IMG/VR virus record: IMGVR_UViG_3300020202_000150
Span: 1-40,088 of that record
DNA: 40,088 nucleotides
Strand: one strand, 5' to 3'
Source: a virus
Shown: positions 21,171 through 28,722 of the stretch, piece after piece
How the letters are laid out: the number at the start of each line of letters is the position of its first letter
Position numbering within the stretch: position 1 is the first letter of the stretch
Program-made: the position numbers and the translations under genes
The notes under the pieces: model-generated
Told to the model about the DNA's origin: nothing
The model's database searches: none
Seen by the model: the letters and a program-made list of their open reading frames with translations, nothing else

Positions 21171-22135
21171 AATTTAACGAAGGTGTTAAGATCATAGCTG
21201 AGGTAGGTTCTAACTGGCATTCACTACAAGACTGTCTCGATAGCATTCGCATGGCAAAGCTTGCTGGTGCCGATGCGGTGAAGTTTCAGTTGTATAACCA
21301 TAAAGCACTCTATGGTATTGCCGGAATTCCGGATGAGAATGTTGTTGATAATTGGTTGCCTGGAACATTACCAGTAGACTGGCTTCCGCGATTAAAAGAA
21401 TGCGCTGACCAAGTTGGGATTGAATTCCTATGCTCAGCATTCAGTCCGGAATTGCTTGATGTCGTAAACCCGTTTGTCGAAACGCATAAGCTTGCATCAG
21501 CGGAAATGGAACATGTTGGGATGCTTGATAAGCTGATTGAATATGACAAGCCAGTCATCGTCTCAACTGGCGGACACACGATTGATGAAGTGAAGCGTGT
21601 TGTTGAATACTTAAATGGCCTTGATATTTGTGTGATGTATTGCGTGAGTGAATATCCTGCGCGATTTATTCAATACTCAAGAATTTTAGCTTTAAAAGAG
21701 CTTGAGAAACCACTGGGATTTTCTGACCATACATTAGATATGGGTTTTATCGGACGCCATTTGAGCATTCGGAACGTTAATGTTTTTGAGAAACACGTTA
21801 ATTTTGTGAATGTTAAGGACACGCCGGACGCGCCGCACTCATTGTCGTTTGATGAGTTTAAATTATATGTGAAATCTCTGCATTGGAAATTGAGAGACGA
21901 TGACGTGCAATTAGAAACCGCCATGCGTGAAAAACATAACCGCAGACTCATTGCCACCACGACAATTAAAGCTGGTGAGACATTACAATTAGGCGTCAAT
22001 TACGGGATTTATCGCTCACTTAAGCCCGCGCCGGCCGCGCTATCACCATGGAAAGCAACACTCATCGACGGTAAGCGCGCTGCGATTGATATTCAAGCTG
22101 GTGACGGAATAGCTGGCGATTCTATCACAGATTAA
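21167..22135 (+). CDS. nonulosonate synthase, NeuB/PseI/LegI family
   Basis: This 322-residue enzyme condenses phosphoenolpyruvate with a six-carbon amino sugar to make a nine-carbon nonulosonic acid. Seen: IIAEVGSNW (9-17), AGADAVKFQ (33-41), FLCSAFSPE (87-95), HKLASAEM (107-114), IVSTGGHT (131-138), GFSDHT (184-189) and FEKHVNF (207-213). His188 and His210 match the metal ligands of NeuB. A SAF domain follows (RRLIATTTIKAGETL, 259-273) but its end is divergent. GTG 21167 overlaps the previous TGA and keeps the family N-terminus. It lies 13 kb from the other sugar genes. Confidence 0.9.
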   Translation: MKFNEGVKIIAEVGSNWHSLQDCLDSIRMAKLAGADAVKFQLYNHKALYGIAGIPDENVVDNWLPGTLPVDWLPRLKECADQVGIEFLCSAFSPELLDVVNPFVETHKLASAEMEHVGMLDKLIEYDKPVIVSTGGHTIDEVKRVVEYLNGLDICVMYCVSEYPARFIQYSRILALKELEKPLGFSDHTLDMGFIGRHLSIRNVNVFEKHVNFVNVKDTPDAPHSLSFDEFKLYVKSLHWKLRDDDVQLETAMREKHNRRLIATTTIKAGETLQLGVNYGIYRSLKPAPAALSPWKATLIDGKRAAIDIQAGDGIAGDSITD

Positions 22136-22196
22136 TCCAGCGATTACCAACCTATAATTTTATTATAAGTGATTTGGTCCAGTATTAATTCCGCTG

Positions 22197-22215
22197 AAAG
22201 TCCGAAAGACTTTTT
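22197..22215 (+). terminator. small terminator-like hairpin after synthase
   Basis: AAAGTC and GACTTT pair across CGAAA, followed by TT. The stem is only 6 bp and A/T-rich, so termination would be weak; it also ends 3 bases before the next ATG and may affect its translation. A TATAAT at 22153 lies upstream in the same 82-bp gap. Confidence 0.4.
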
Positions 22216-22217
22216 CT

Positions 22218-22976
22218 ATGGCGGAAATGAAATGCGCACTCATCGTGCCAGATTGCCACGTACCTTATCACCACAAAAAAGCATACAAGCTTATGCTGAC
22301 AGTGGCGAAAGACATTGATGTGGACGCAATCTATCTCTTAGGTGACTACGCTGATTTCTATGCAGTCAATGGTCATGGGCCAAAGCATCCAAAACTTCCG
22401 CAAATGCTCGTGGATGAAGTCAATGCGGTAAACGCAGGACTTGATGAGTTAGACTTTCTTTTTCCAGATGCCAAGAAAACATTTATTCAAGGCAATCATG
22501 AATATCGCTTGGAGCGCTACCTTCAGAACAGAGCGCCTGAGTTATTCGGGTTGATCGATTGCCAAACATTATTCAAACTTAATTCTCGCCCTGGATGGTC
22601 ATGGGTGAAGTACGGGCCGAATCAACGCACTCGGGTGCTTAACTCGAAACTATACGCGCGGCATGAGCCGCTTGGGAATTCAGCCAAACTTACCGCATCC
22701 AGGGCTCTTTGTTCTTTAGTTTATGGACATATTCATCGCATTGAAGAATCGCATATGGTTGGTATTGATCACACCAATCATGTGTCTTTCAGTGTCGGCT
22801 GGCTTGGCGATAGACGTAAAGATGAAATCTATAATTACATAAAAGGCACTTATCAATGGCAGTTGGGATTTGGTCTTGTTTGGGTTCATCCGAAGACAGG
22901 ATACTTCTACCATCACAAAATCCATATTCTCGACAATTTAACATGTATGGTGAATGGTAAGAGGTATGCCGCATGA
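22218..22976 (+). CDS. calcineurin-like metallophosphoesterase
   Basis: This 252-residue enzyme has the full metal-site set: PDCHVPYHH (Asp12, His14), LLGDYADF (Asp43), QGNHEYRLER (Asn93, His94), ARHE (His149) and YGHIHR (His171, His173). It should cleave phosphoesters, perhaps nucleic acid or nucleotides. Such genes often sit just before terL in phages. ATG 22218 or 22227 may be used; neither has a clear ribosome site. Overlaps the next gene by 4 bp. Confidence 0.85.
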   Translation: MAEMKCALIVPDCHVPYHHKKAYKLMLTVAKDIDVDAIYLLGDYADFYAVNGHGPKHPKLPQMLVDEVNAVNAGLDELDFLFPDAKKTFIQGNHEYRLERYLQNRAPELFGLIDCQTLFKLNSRPGWSWVKYGPNQRTRVLNSKLYARHEPLGNSAKLTASRALCSLVYGHIHRIEESHMVGIDHTNHVSFSVGWLGDRRKDEIYNYIKGTYQWQLGFGLVWVHPKTGYFYHHKIHILDNLTCMVNGKRYAA

Positions 22977-23257
22977 AAATACCAAAGTCAGTCAACGTCT
23001 TGGGTGAAAAATATAAAGTTAAAATCTTAGACGAAATTCCGGATCATCCATATGCAGTTGGGCTTTGCGATTATAACGCGCGTGAGATTACTCTGCTTAA
23101 GAGCCTTAAAGGTAAAGATAAGCTTGCCACATTCTTACATGAGGTGAACCACGCAACCCTTTGGGAATCAGGCGCTGGTCAAACTCTCTCTAGAGATTTA
23201 ACTGAAGTGATTGTTGATACGTTGGCTAAGGTTTACGTTAAGAATTTTATGAAATGA
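22973..23257 (+). CDS. small HExxH metallopeptidase-like protein
   Basis: The 94-residue product has the zinc motif HEVNH (His56, Glu57, His60) in FLHEVNHATLWESG, preceded by YNAREITLLKSL as in ImmA/SprT-like folds, and a later Glu78 as possible third ligand. It is very short for a protease. It is coupled to the phosphoesterase. A role in cleaving a regulator is a guess. Confidence 0.65.
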   Translation: MKIPKSVNVLGEKYKVKILDEIPDHPYAVGLCDYNAREITLLKSLKGKDKLATFLHEVNHATLWESGAGQTLSRDLTEVIVDTLAKVYVKNFMK

Positions 23258-23258
23258 A

Positions 23259-23462
23259 CTAGGCCGCATCATCAGGCCAGCCGTCTAGATCTCTATCAAT
23301 CTGATCCAGCATTTTTTCTAAAAACTCTCTTGCATATTCGCCAACGGATTTATTAGTTGGTTTTAGTTTCTCAGATGCAATTCGATATCTCTTATGAATT
23401 GATTCCGTTACCGCAATTGATAGGGGAATTTCAGCTGGTTCTTTTTTTGCGACTAGCTTCAT
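23259..23462 (-). CDS. small minus-strand DNA-binding-like protein
   Basis: The 67-residue product (EIPLSIAVTESIHKRYRIAS, then VGEYAREFLEKMLDQI) has the strand-helix-helix order of ribbon-helix-helix or antitoxin-like proteins. It stands alone on the minus strand between the HExxH gene and terL. Its TTGACG box starts exactly 35 bases before the ATG, with no Shine-Dalgarno, so a leaderless transcript is likely. It may control the late promoter beside it. Confidence 0.6.
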   Translation of the reverse strand: MKLVAKKEPAEIPLSIAVTESIHKRYRIASEKLKPTNKSVGEYAREFLEKMLDQIDRDLDGWPDDAA

Positions 23463-23491
23463 GGAATTGATTGAACCAAATTAATAAAGCT

Positions 23492-23529
23492 CGTCAATAG
23501 CTATTCTATACTTATATTGCACATATAAT
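23492..23529. promoter_or_regulatory. divergent promoter region before terL
   Basis: On the minus strand TTGACG (23497-23492) serves the small regulator. On the plus strand CAATAG and TATACT-N2-TATTGCACA (23495-23523) repeat the element before the XRE gene at 9453, and TATAAT follows at 23524-23529. The two promoters overlap, so expression of the regulator and terL may be mutually exclusive. Confidence 0.5.
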
Positions 23530-23567
23530 TTTCATGTAAGTGAGCCGGATGCGTATCTTGAAAATGG

Positions 23568-24875
23568 ATGGCTGTCTACAAAATGCATTCGCTCAAACAA
23601 GAGCAAGCAATATTCTCTGAGAACCGAATTACAGTTGTTGGGACTGGTACACAGTGGGGAAAAACGACAGTCGGTGCTTTGCGTATGAAGCACAAACTAT
23701 TCACATTCAAGAATAAAGACGACGCCTTTATTATCACGGCTCCAGATTACAAAACGATGCAGCAATCAACACTTAAGGCTTTCTTACCGCTCATGAAAGG
23801 CTGGGGTGTTTACCGGAAAGCTGATGCCACGTTTGAAATGCATAAAGGCGGCATTGTTTATTTCAGAACGGAAACCCATCCTGACTCTATTGTTGGTATC
23901 ACAAATGTTCGTCACATTTGGGGTGACGAGGCTGGCAAATACTCGCTTTATTTCTGGGAAAACATGCAGGCTCGGGCTGATTTCTTGGGTGCGAGTATTG
24001 ATTTAACAACATCACCTTATTCGCTTAATTGGGTCTGGCGCGATCTCATTAAACCTTGGCGTGCCGGCAAACGCCCTGACGTAAACGTGATACAAGCTGC
24101 CTCATGGGAATCCCCATATCACTCACTACATGATCCCAAAAAGAGAGATGAAAAGCGCTCAACCATGGATGCGCGTAGGTTTCAGATGCTCTATGGCGGT
24201 GAGTTTGGCCAGATGGCTGGACTTGTTTATGACTGCTTTGATGAGCATGAAAACTTATGTGAGCCGTTTCAATTGCCGTCGGGCACAAGATACGTTGCAG
24301 GCGTTGATTGGGGTTTTACTGACCCATTTGTTTTAAAGGTGCGTGCGATTACACCAAGCGGGCATCATTACGCGATTAGTGAGTTTTATAAAACTGGGAT
24401 GACTCTTAGTAAAATTCTAGATGTCGCAAAACAAAAAAAGCAAATCTACGGGATTGAGATGTTTTACTGCGATCCCAGTCAACCTGGCCACATTGAAGAG
24501 TTTAACCAAAATGGTTTGCCTGCCGTGGGGGCTGATAACGACATACGGCGCGGCATTGATCTCCATTATGAACTCATAAAATCCCGTAGATTCAAAATAT
24601 TTAAAGGCTCATCGCCTTACACTATGGATGAATTAGAGACTTATCACTATCCAGAGCCTGAGGATTTGGGTCCAGATGATGATTCAAAAGAGCAACTCCC
24701 TGTTGGCCAAGGGGATCACGCTCTTGACGTAGATCGGTATTTAACTATAATGACTGTGAGATCCGAGCTTAAAGCTGTTCCAAAAGCGCCAGCTGAAATT
24801 AAATTCCCACACAATGAAACCTATGAACAACGCCGCAAAAGACTCATGTCTAATCGGCGTCATGAGGATTATTGA
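23568..24875 (+). CDS. terL: terminase large subunit
   Basis: This 435-residue motor packages DNA. ATPase: Walker A GTGTQWGKTT (25-34, Lys32), IITAPDY (55-61), Walker B HIWGDEAG (116-123, Asp120/Glu121), LTTSPY. RNase-H nuclease: VAGVDWGFTDP (243-253, Asp247), MFYCDPSQP (298-306, Asp302), QGDHALDVDRY (381-391). The length is typical for podo/sipho TerL. No strong ribosome site lies before ATG 23568; ATG 23583 is a possible alternative. Overlaps the methyltransferase by 4 bp. Confidence 0.95.
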   Translation: MAVYKMHSLKQEQAIFSENRITVVGTGTQWGKTTVGALRMKHKLFTFKNKDDAFIITAPDYKTMQQSTLKAFLPLMKGWGVYRKADATFEMHKGGIVYFRTETHPDSIVGITNVRHIWGDEAGKYSLYFWENMQARADFLGASIDLTTSPYSLNWVWRDLIKPWRAGKRPDVNVIQAASWESPYHSLHDPKKRDEKRSTMDARRFQMLYGGEFGQMAGLVYDCFDEHENLCEPFQLPSGTRYVAGVDWGFTDPFVLKVRAITPSGHHYAISEFYKTGMTLSKILDVAKQKKQIYGIEMFYCDPSQPGHIEEFNQNGLPAVGADNDIRRGIDLHYELIKSRRFKIFKGSSPYTMDELETYHYPEPEDLGPDDDSKEQLPVGQGDHALDVDRYLTIMTVRSELKAVPKAPAEIKFPHNETYEQRRKRLMSNRRHEDY

Positions 24876-26062
24876 AATTGATCATACGTGGGGATTGTCT
24901 CGAAAAGCTTAAAGCACTCGCTGATAATTCGATTGATTCAGTCGTTACCGATCCGCCTTACGGTCTTAAATTCATGGGAAAGAAATGGGATTATGATGTG
25001 CCGAGTGTTGAAGTTTGGCGTGAGGTGCTCAGGGTACTTAAGCCTGGTGGTCATCTGCTTAGCTTTGGTGGTACTCGTACCTACCACCGTATGGCTTGTG
25101 CTATTGAGGATGCGGGTTTTGAAATTCGTGACCAAGTGATGTGGCTTTATGGTTCAGGATTTCCTAAGTCTCATGATATTTCAAAAGCGATTGATAAAGC
25201 CGCTGGTGCTGAGCGTGAGGTGGTCGGTAAGAGAATTCGTCTTGGTGACCTGAAAGCTTATTCAGACGATCGCTCAAAAGCCTATCACGGGAATTATTCA
25301 AACGACGGCAACGAGTCACCAATAACCGTCCCCGCGACCGAATCCGCAAAACAATGGCAAGGTTGGGGTACGGCACTTAAGCCAGCTAACGAGCCAATTT
25401 GTTTAGCACGTAAGCCACTCGAAAAAGGCCTCACTGTTTCAGAGAATGTTTTGAAGTATGGAACAGGTAGCATAAATGTTGATGCGGGGAGGATTGAGTT
25501 AGCTTCGAGTGAAAATCCAGAAAAACTCAAAGCACGCAGCGGAGGTCAAGAAGGATTTAAGCCAGACGGCTATGTCGGCGGAATTGGCCAGAGACGAGAA
25601 TCACAGGGGTGGGATTGTTCAAAAGGCCGCTGGCCTGCGAATGTTTTGCTCGATGAATGTGCGGCAGAAATGCTGGATGAGATGAGTGGGATTACAAAAT
25701 CCAATATTCGCCATCCGACGGGTGGTGTCCGAGGACACCACCATGGCCAAGAGCGAAAGCTCAAAGATGTGACTGTCCGAGGACAGTCTGACTCCGGCGG
25801 CGCATCCCGCTTTTTCTATGTCGCTAAAGCCTCAAAACGGGAACGTGGTGAGGGAAATAATCATCCCACAGTCAAACCCATCAAACTCATGGAATATCTC
25901 ATCAAGCTTGTGACTCCACCAAACGGCACCGTGCTTGATCCATTCATGGGCTCAGGCTCAACAGGTGTTGCGGCTAAAAAACTTGGCTTTAATTTCATCG
26001 GTATTGAACTCTCACCGGAGTATGCGGAAATTGCTGAGAAGAGGATTTCGCATGCTGTATGA
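24872..26062 (+). CDS. DNA methyltransferase (beta-class, N4-C or N6-A)
   Basis: This 396-residue enzyme has the catalytic motif DPPY (27-30, in VVTDPPYGLKFM) near the N-terminus and the AdoMet motif DPFMGSGSTG (356-365) near the C-terminus, the beta-class order. HPTVKPIKLMEYL precedes the AdoMet site. The long middle (~110-320) should hold the target-recognition domain. No restriction partner is seen, so it probably protects phage DNA. The TTG start overlaps the terL stop. Two near-perfect DNA palindromes lie within its coding sequence. Confidence 0.88.
   Translation: MKLIIRGDCLEKLKALADNSIDSVVTDPPYGLKFMGKKWDYDVPSVEVWREVLRVLKPGGHLLSFGGTRTYHRMACAIEDAGFEIRDQVMWLYGSGFPKSHDISKAIDKAAGAEREVVGKRIRLGDLKAYSDDRSKAYHGNYSNDGNESPITVPATESAKQWQGWGTALKPANEPICLARKPLEKGLTVSENVLKYGTGSINVDAGRIELASSENPEKLKARSGGQEGFKPDGYVGGIGQRRESQGWDCSKGRWPANVLLDECAAEMLDEMSGITKSNIRHPTGGVRGHHHGQERKLKDVTVRGQSDSGGASRFFYVAKASKRERGEGNNHPTVKPIKLMEYLIKLVTPPNGTVLDPFMGSGSTGVAAKKLGFNFIGIELSPEYAEIAEKRISHAV
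25721..25742. repeat. perfect 10-bp inverted repeat in methyltransferase gene
   Basis: GGTGGTGTCC and GGACACCACC pair perfectly around GA. The inner TGTCCGAGGACA is shared with the palindrome at 25771. It lies in coding sequence (GGVRGHH). Confidence 0.75.
25771..25788. repeat. perfect 8-bp inverted repeat in methyltransferase gene
   Basis: GACTGTCC and GGACAGTC pair around GA, 48 bp from the first palindrome and with the same TGTCCGAGGACA core. It encodes TVRGQS. Confidence 0.75.
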
Positions 26063-26384
26063 CTACTCGTGCGACGAATGCAATAAAGTCCATGAAGTCA
26101 TCAAGCCCATGGCTGACTCGCGCCGTATTGAACTCTGTCCAGACTGCCAAAAAGAAATGCGCAGGATTTATTCCGCAAATTTAGAATTCTTAGGAACGAA
26201 AGTTAAAGACGCTGAATACTATCCGTCGTTTGGCCAAGTCGTAAAGTCAGATTATCAGCGCAAAGAACTCATGAAAAAACACAACGTCATTGAAGTTGGA
26301 AACGAAAAGCCAGACAGAGCCCGATATTACATGAATCGAGACCGCTTAGAGCGGCTTAAGAAACCTTATTTAGAGGATTTATAA
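26052..26384 (+). CDS. FmdB-like zinc-ribbon protein
   Basis: The 110-residue product starts MLYDYSCDECNKVHEVIKP, with Cys-x2-Cys (7,10), then ELCPDCQ (Cys-x2-Cys ~28,31), the FmdB-type zinc ribbon common beside phage head genes. The rest is charged. ATG 26052 overlaps the methyltransferase by 11 bp and starts right at the domain; an in-frame upstream extension lies inside the methyltransferase gene. Confidence 0.78.
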   Translation: MLYDYSCDECNKVHEVIKPMADSRRIELCPDCQKEMRRIYSANLEFLGTKVKDAEYYPSFGQVVKSDYQRKELMKKHNVIEVGNEKPDRARYYMNRDRLERLKKPYLEDL

Positions 26385-26385
26385 C

Positions 26386-28326
26386 ATGGAAGTTATCCCG
26401 CTTTTGGGTGAGCATGAGGCTCCCGCTAAAGATGTCGCTAATGAAAAAGGCTCTGTGTACACGCTCTCAGATGAGGAGCGTAAAACCGTAAAGCTTGTTA
26501 ATAAACTATTCTCTAGAGCTAAAAAGCATCGCGATAAATACGACGTTAAATGGATGGATTTCTACCGCATGTTTCGAGGGAAACAGTGGAAAGAAGAGCG
26601 TCCGGCTTACCGCCACGCGGCTGTGATGAATATCGTCTGGCGAGCGATTCAATCTCAAGTTCCAATTCAAACTGACAGCTTACCTAAGTTTGAATTCCTT
26701 CCGCAAAACCCTGAGGACAGAGAGATTGCAGAGATTTTAAATCAAATCTGTGAGAGTGATTGGACCAAGCATAATTGGCTCATGCAGTTAACTGAGACAA
26801 TTTATGATGCTAACATCTACGGCACTGGCTTTGGCGCTTGGACTTGGGATGAGAAGTATGATTACGGCATGGGCGGCATTTGTCATGAATCTTGGGACCC
26901 GATCCATTGCTTTCCTGATCCAGACGCTAGAGACGTAAACGGTAAGCGCACTGGATTTTTCATTCACGCTGAACCGATTGCAGTTGAAAAGCTAAAATCT
27001 GAATATCCTGAACATGCGGCATTCATTAAACCTGATGCGATAGATCTCATTGAAGACGGTGATAAGACAGATATCCATAAAGATCGCTATAAATCACCAG
27101 TTGATAATTTATCAATCGTGGCTGGAAGCCCTGAACAAGATGATTCAGCTAATCCAAGAGCACTTAAGATTACGTGCTGGTATTTTGACCCCTCTATCGA
27201 AGAGGTTGAAGAGGAAGAGGACCACGAGATTGAACAAATCAATCCAACCACTGGTGCTCCTGAGAAAGTAATGAGCAAACGCTCAGTCTTTGTTAAAAAG
27301 AAAAAGTATCCCAACGGTAGAAAGATTGTTGTTGTTAACAATATCCCTGTCGAGGATGGCCCGATTGAGTATGACGATGGGAAAATTCCTGCGGCACGTT
27401 TACTTAACTACGTTTTACCACGTGAGTTTTGGGGCGTTGGCGAAGTTGAGCAAATCGAGGGGCCTCAGACCATTTACAATAAGCTTTATAGCTATGTGCT
27501 TGATGTTTTAACTCTTATGGGAAATCCCATTTGGGTCATCTCGAAAGATTCAGGCATTGACACCGATAACGTGTTCAATAGACCTGGACTTATCTTAGAG
27601 CCAGCTAACGCTCAGTCAATCGTAAGACGCGAAGAGGGCGTCCAACTTCAGCCTTACGTAATGCAAATCCTAGATAGAGTTAAATCAGAGATTGATGATA
27701 TTGCAGGAAGTGAAGATGTCTCGCGCGGGGTTAAGCCTGAAGGGGTTACGGCCGCAAAAGCTATTGAAGCTCTGCAGGATACAGCGCAAACAAGGCTTAG
27801 ACAGAAAGCAAGATTCTTAGACGCTTATTTGCAAGAATCTGGTCAACTTTATCTCTCAAGAGTATTTCAATTCGTCACTGTTCCAAGAGTGTACCGGCTT
27901 ACAAATAACGAGAACTCCCAGAAATATTTCAAGTTTCACGTCGAGCACGCTCAGGATGAAATGGGAAATCCTGTTAAAATCGCTAAAGTCCGTGATTATG
28001 TCGAGCAACCCGATGGAACAATGGCCTATGGTGAGGAGCGCCAATACCAGATTCAAGGTGAATTTGACGTTAAAGTCTCAACCGGCTCAGCACTTCCGTT
28101 TGCTAAGACTGAGAAATATACTCTTGGCTTTCAGTTATTCGATAGACAGGCAATTGATGTTGAAGAGCTTTTGAAAGTTGCTGATTGGCCAAATAAAGAG
28201 GCTGTTTTAGAGAGGATGCGCGCTAAAGAAGAGGCTATGATGGCAGCCCAAATGGCGGCATCTGGCGGTGGAATGCCTGCTGAAGCCGGTCCTGTTCCGC
28301 AAGATCCCTCTTTACAGGCTGTTTAA
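26386..28326 (+). CDS. portal protein (P22-like)
   Basis: This 646-residue protein forms the dodecameric DNA entry ring. Seen: helical start with KWMDFYRMFRGKQW (about 55-68), VMNIVWRAIQSQVPIQTDSL (~80-99), TIYDANIYGTGFGAWTWDE (~140-158), DPIHCFPDPDARD, then LPREFWGVGEVEQIEGPQTI in the stem, DDIAGSEDVSRG and VTAAKAIEALQ (tunnel helix). Length and motifs match P22-type portals. The Ala/Gly/Met-rich end is disordered. It follows terL and precedes scaffold and capsid, the expected place. Confidence 0.9.
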   Translation: MEVIPLLGEHEAPAKDVANEKGSVYTLSDEERKTVKLVNKLFSRAKKHRDKYDVKWMDFYRMFRGKQWKEERPAYRHAAVMNIVWRAIQSQVPIQTDSLPKFEFLPQNPEDREIAEILNQICESDWTKHNWLMQLTETIYDANIYGTGFGAWTWDEKYDYGMGGICHESWDPIHCFPDPDARDVNGKRTGFFIHAEPIAVEKLKSEYPEHAAFIKPDAIDLIEDGDKTDIHKDRYKSPVDNLSIVAGSPEQDDSANPRALKITCWYFDPSIEEVEEEEDHEIEQINPTTGAPEKVMSKRSVFVKKKKYPNGRKIVVVNNIPVEDGPIEYDDGKIPAARLLNYVLPREFWGVGEVEQIEGPQTIYNKLYSYVLDVLTLMGNPIWVISKDSGIDTDNVFNRPGLILEPANAQSIVRREEGVQLQPYVMQILDRVKSEIDDIAGSEDVSRGVKPEGVTAAKAIEALQDTAQTRLRQKARFLDAYLQESGQLYLSRVFQFVTVPRVYRLTNNENSQKYFKFHVEHAQDEMGNPVKIAKVRDYVEQPDGTMAYGEERQYQIQGEFDVKVSTGSALPFAKTEKYTLGFQLFDRQAIDVEELLKVADWPNKEAVLERMRAKEEAMMAAQMAASGGGMPAEAGPVPQDPSLQAV

Positions 28327-28362
28327 AACATGTATCATTGACTTTGTCTGAGTCTTACAAAA

Positions 28363-28390
28363 TTAAATTCCCAAACAATTTAAATTCCCA
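28363..28390 (+). repeat. two TTAAATTCCCA copies after portal gene
   Basis: TTAAATTCCCA occurs at 28363-28373 and 28380-28390 (17 bp apart), matching 982-992 upstream of the tail fibre. TTGACT at 28338-28343 also lies in this 96-bp gap. These may mark late-gene control. Confidence 0.4.
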
Positions 28391-28402
28391 TGCAAAAAAC
28401 CT

Positions 28403-28422
28403 GAAACCTCATGAGGTTTTTC
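28403..28422 (+). terminator. intrinsic terminator-like hairpin overlapping a ribosome site
   Basis: AAACCTC (28404-28410) and GAGGTTT (28413-28419) form a perfect stem around AT, followed by TTC. The same GAGG is the best Shine-Dalgarno for the ATG at 28423, so folding would both end transcripts and hide the start. The two-base loop is tight. Confidence 0.5.
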
Positions 28423-28719
28423 ATGGCAATGGACCAAATGCCGCCCAAAGCTCCGGCTCCGGCAGCTCCCGAAGCTGAAGGCCCAGGCGAAGCGTCTCAA
28501 CTCGTAGTGGAAATTCAAGAATCTATGGGAAAACTCCAAGAACTTCTTGGTCAAAAATTCCCCGAAGACGCAGCAAAACTCTCTCAAATCATGGGCGCTT
28601 ATGAAGCTTTAGTAGATGGCCTTGGTCAATCTCCTGATGCTCCCAAAGTAGAGCAGCCTGGCCCCAAAGGCCCTGTGCCAATGGAATCTGGCGGTAAACC
28701 TGGAATGCCGGTGATTTAA
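28423..28719 (+). CDS. small Pro/Ala-rich head-region protein
   Basis: The 98-residue product has a Pro/Ala-rich start (PPKAPAPAAPEAEGPG), a helical middle (QLVVEIQESMGKLQELLGQ, AAKLSQIMGAYEALVDGLGQ) and a Pro/Gly-rich end. It lies between portal and scaffold and may be an assembly helper or minor capsid protein. ATG 28423 follows GAGG; the in-frame ATG at 28411 has no ribosome site. Confidence 0.62.
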   Translation: MAMDQMPPKAPAPAAPEAEGPGEASQLVVEIQESMGKLQELLGQKFPEDAAKLSQIMGAYEALVDGLGQSPDAPKVEQPGPKGPVPMESGGKPGMPVI

Positions 28720-28722
28720 TTT

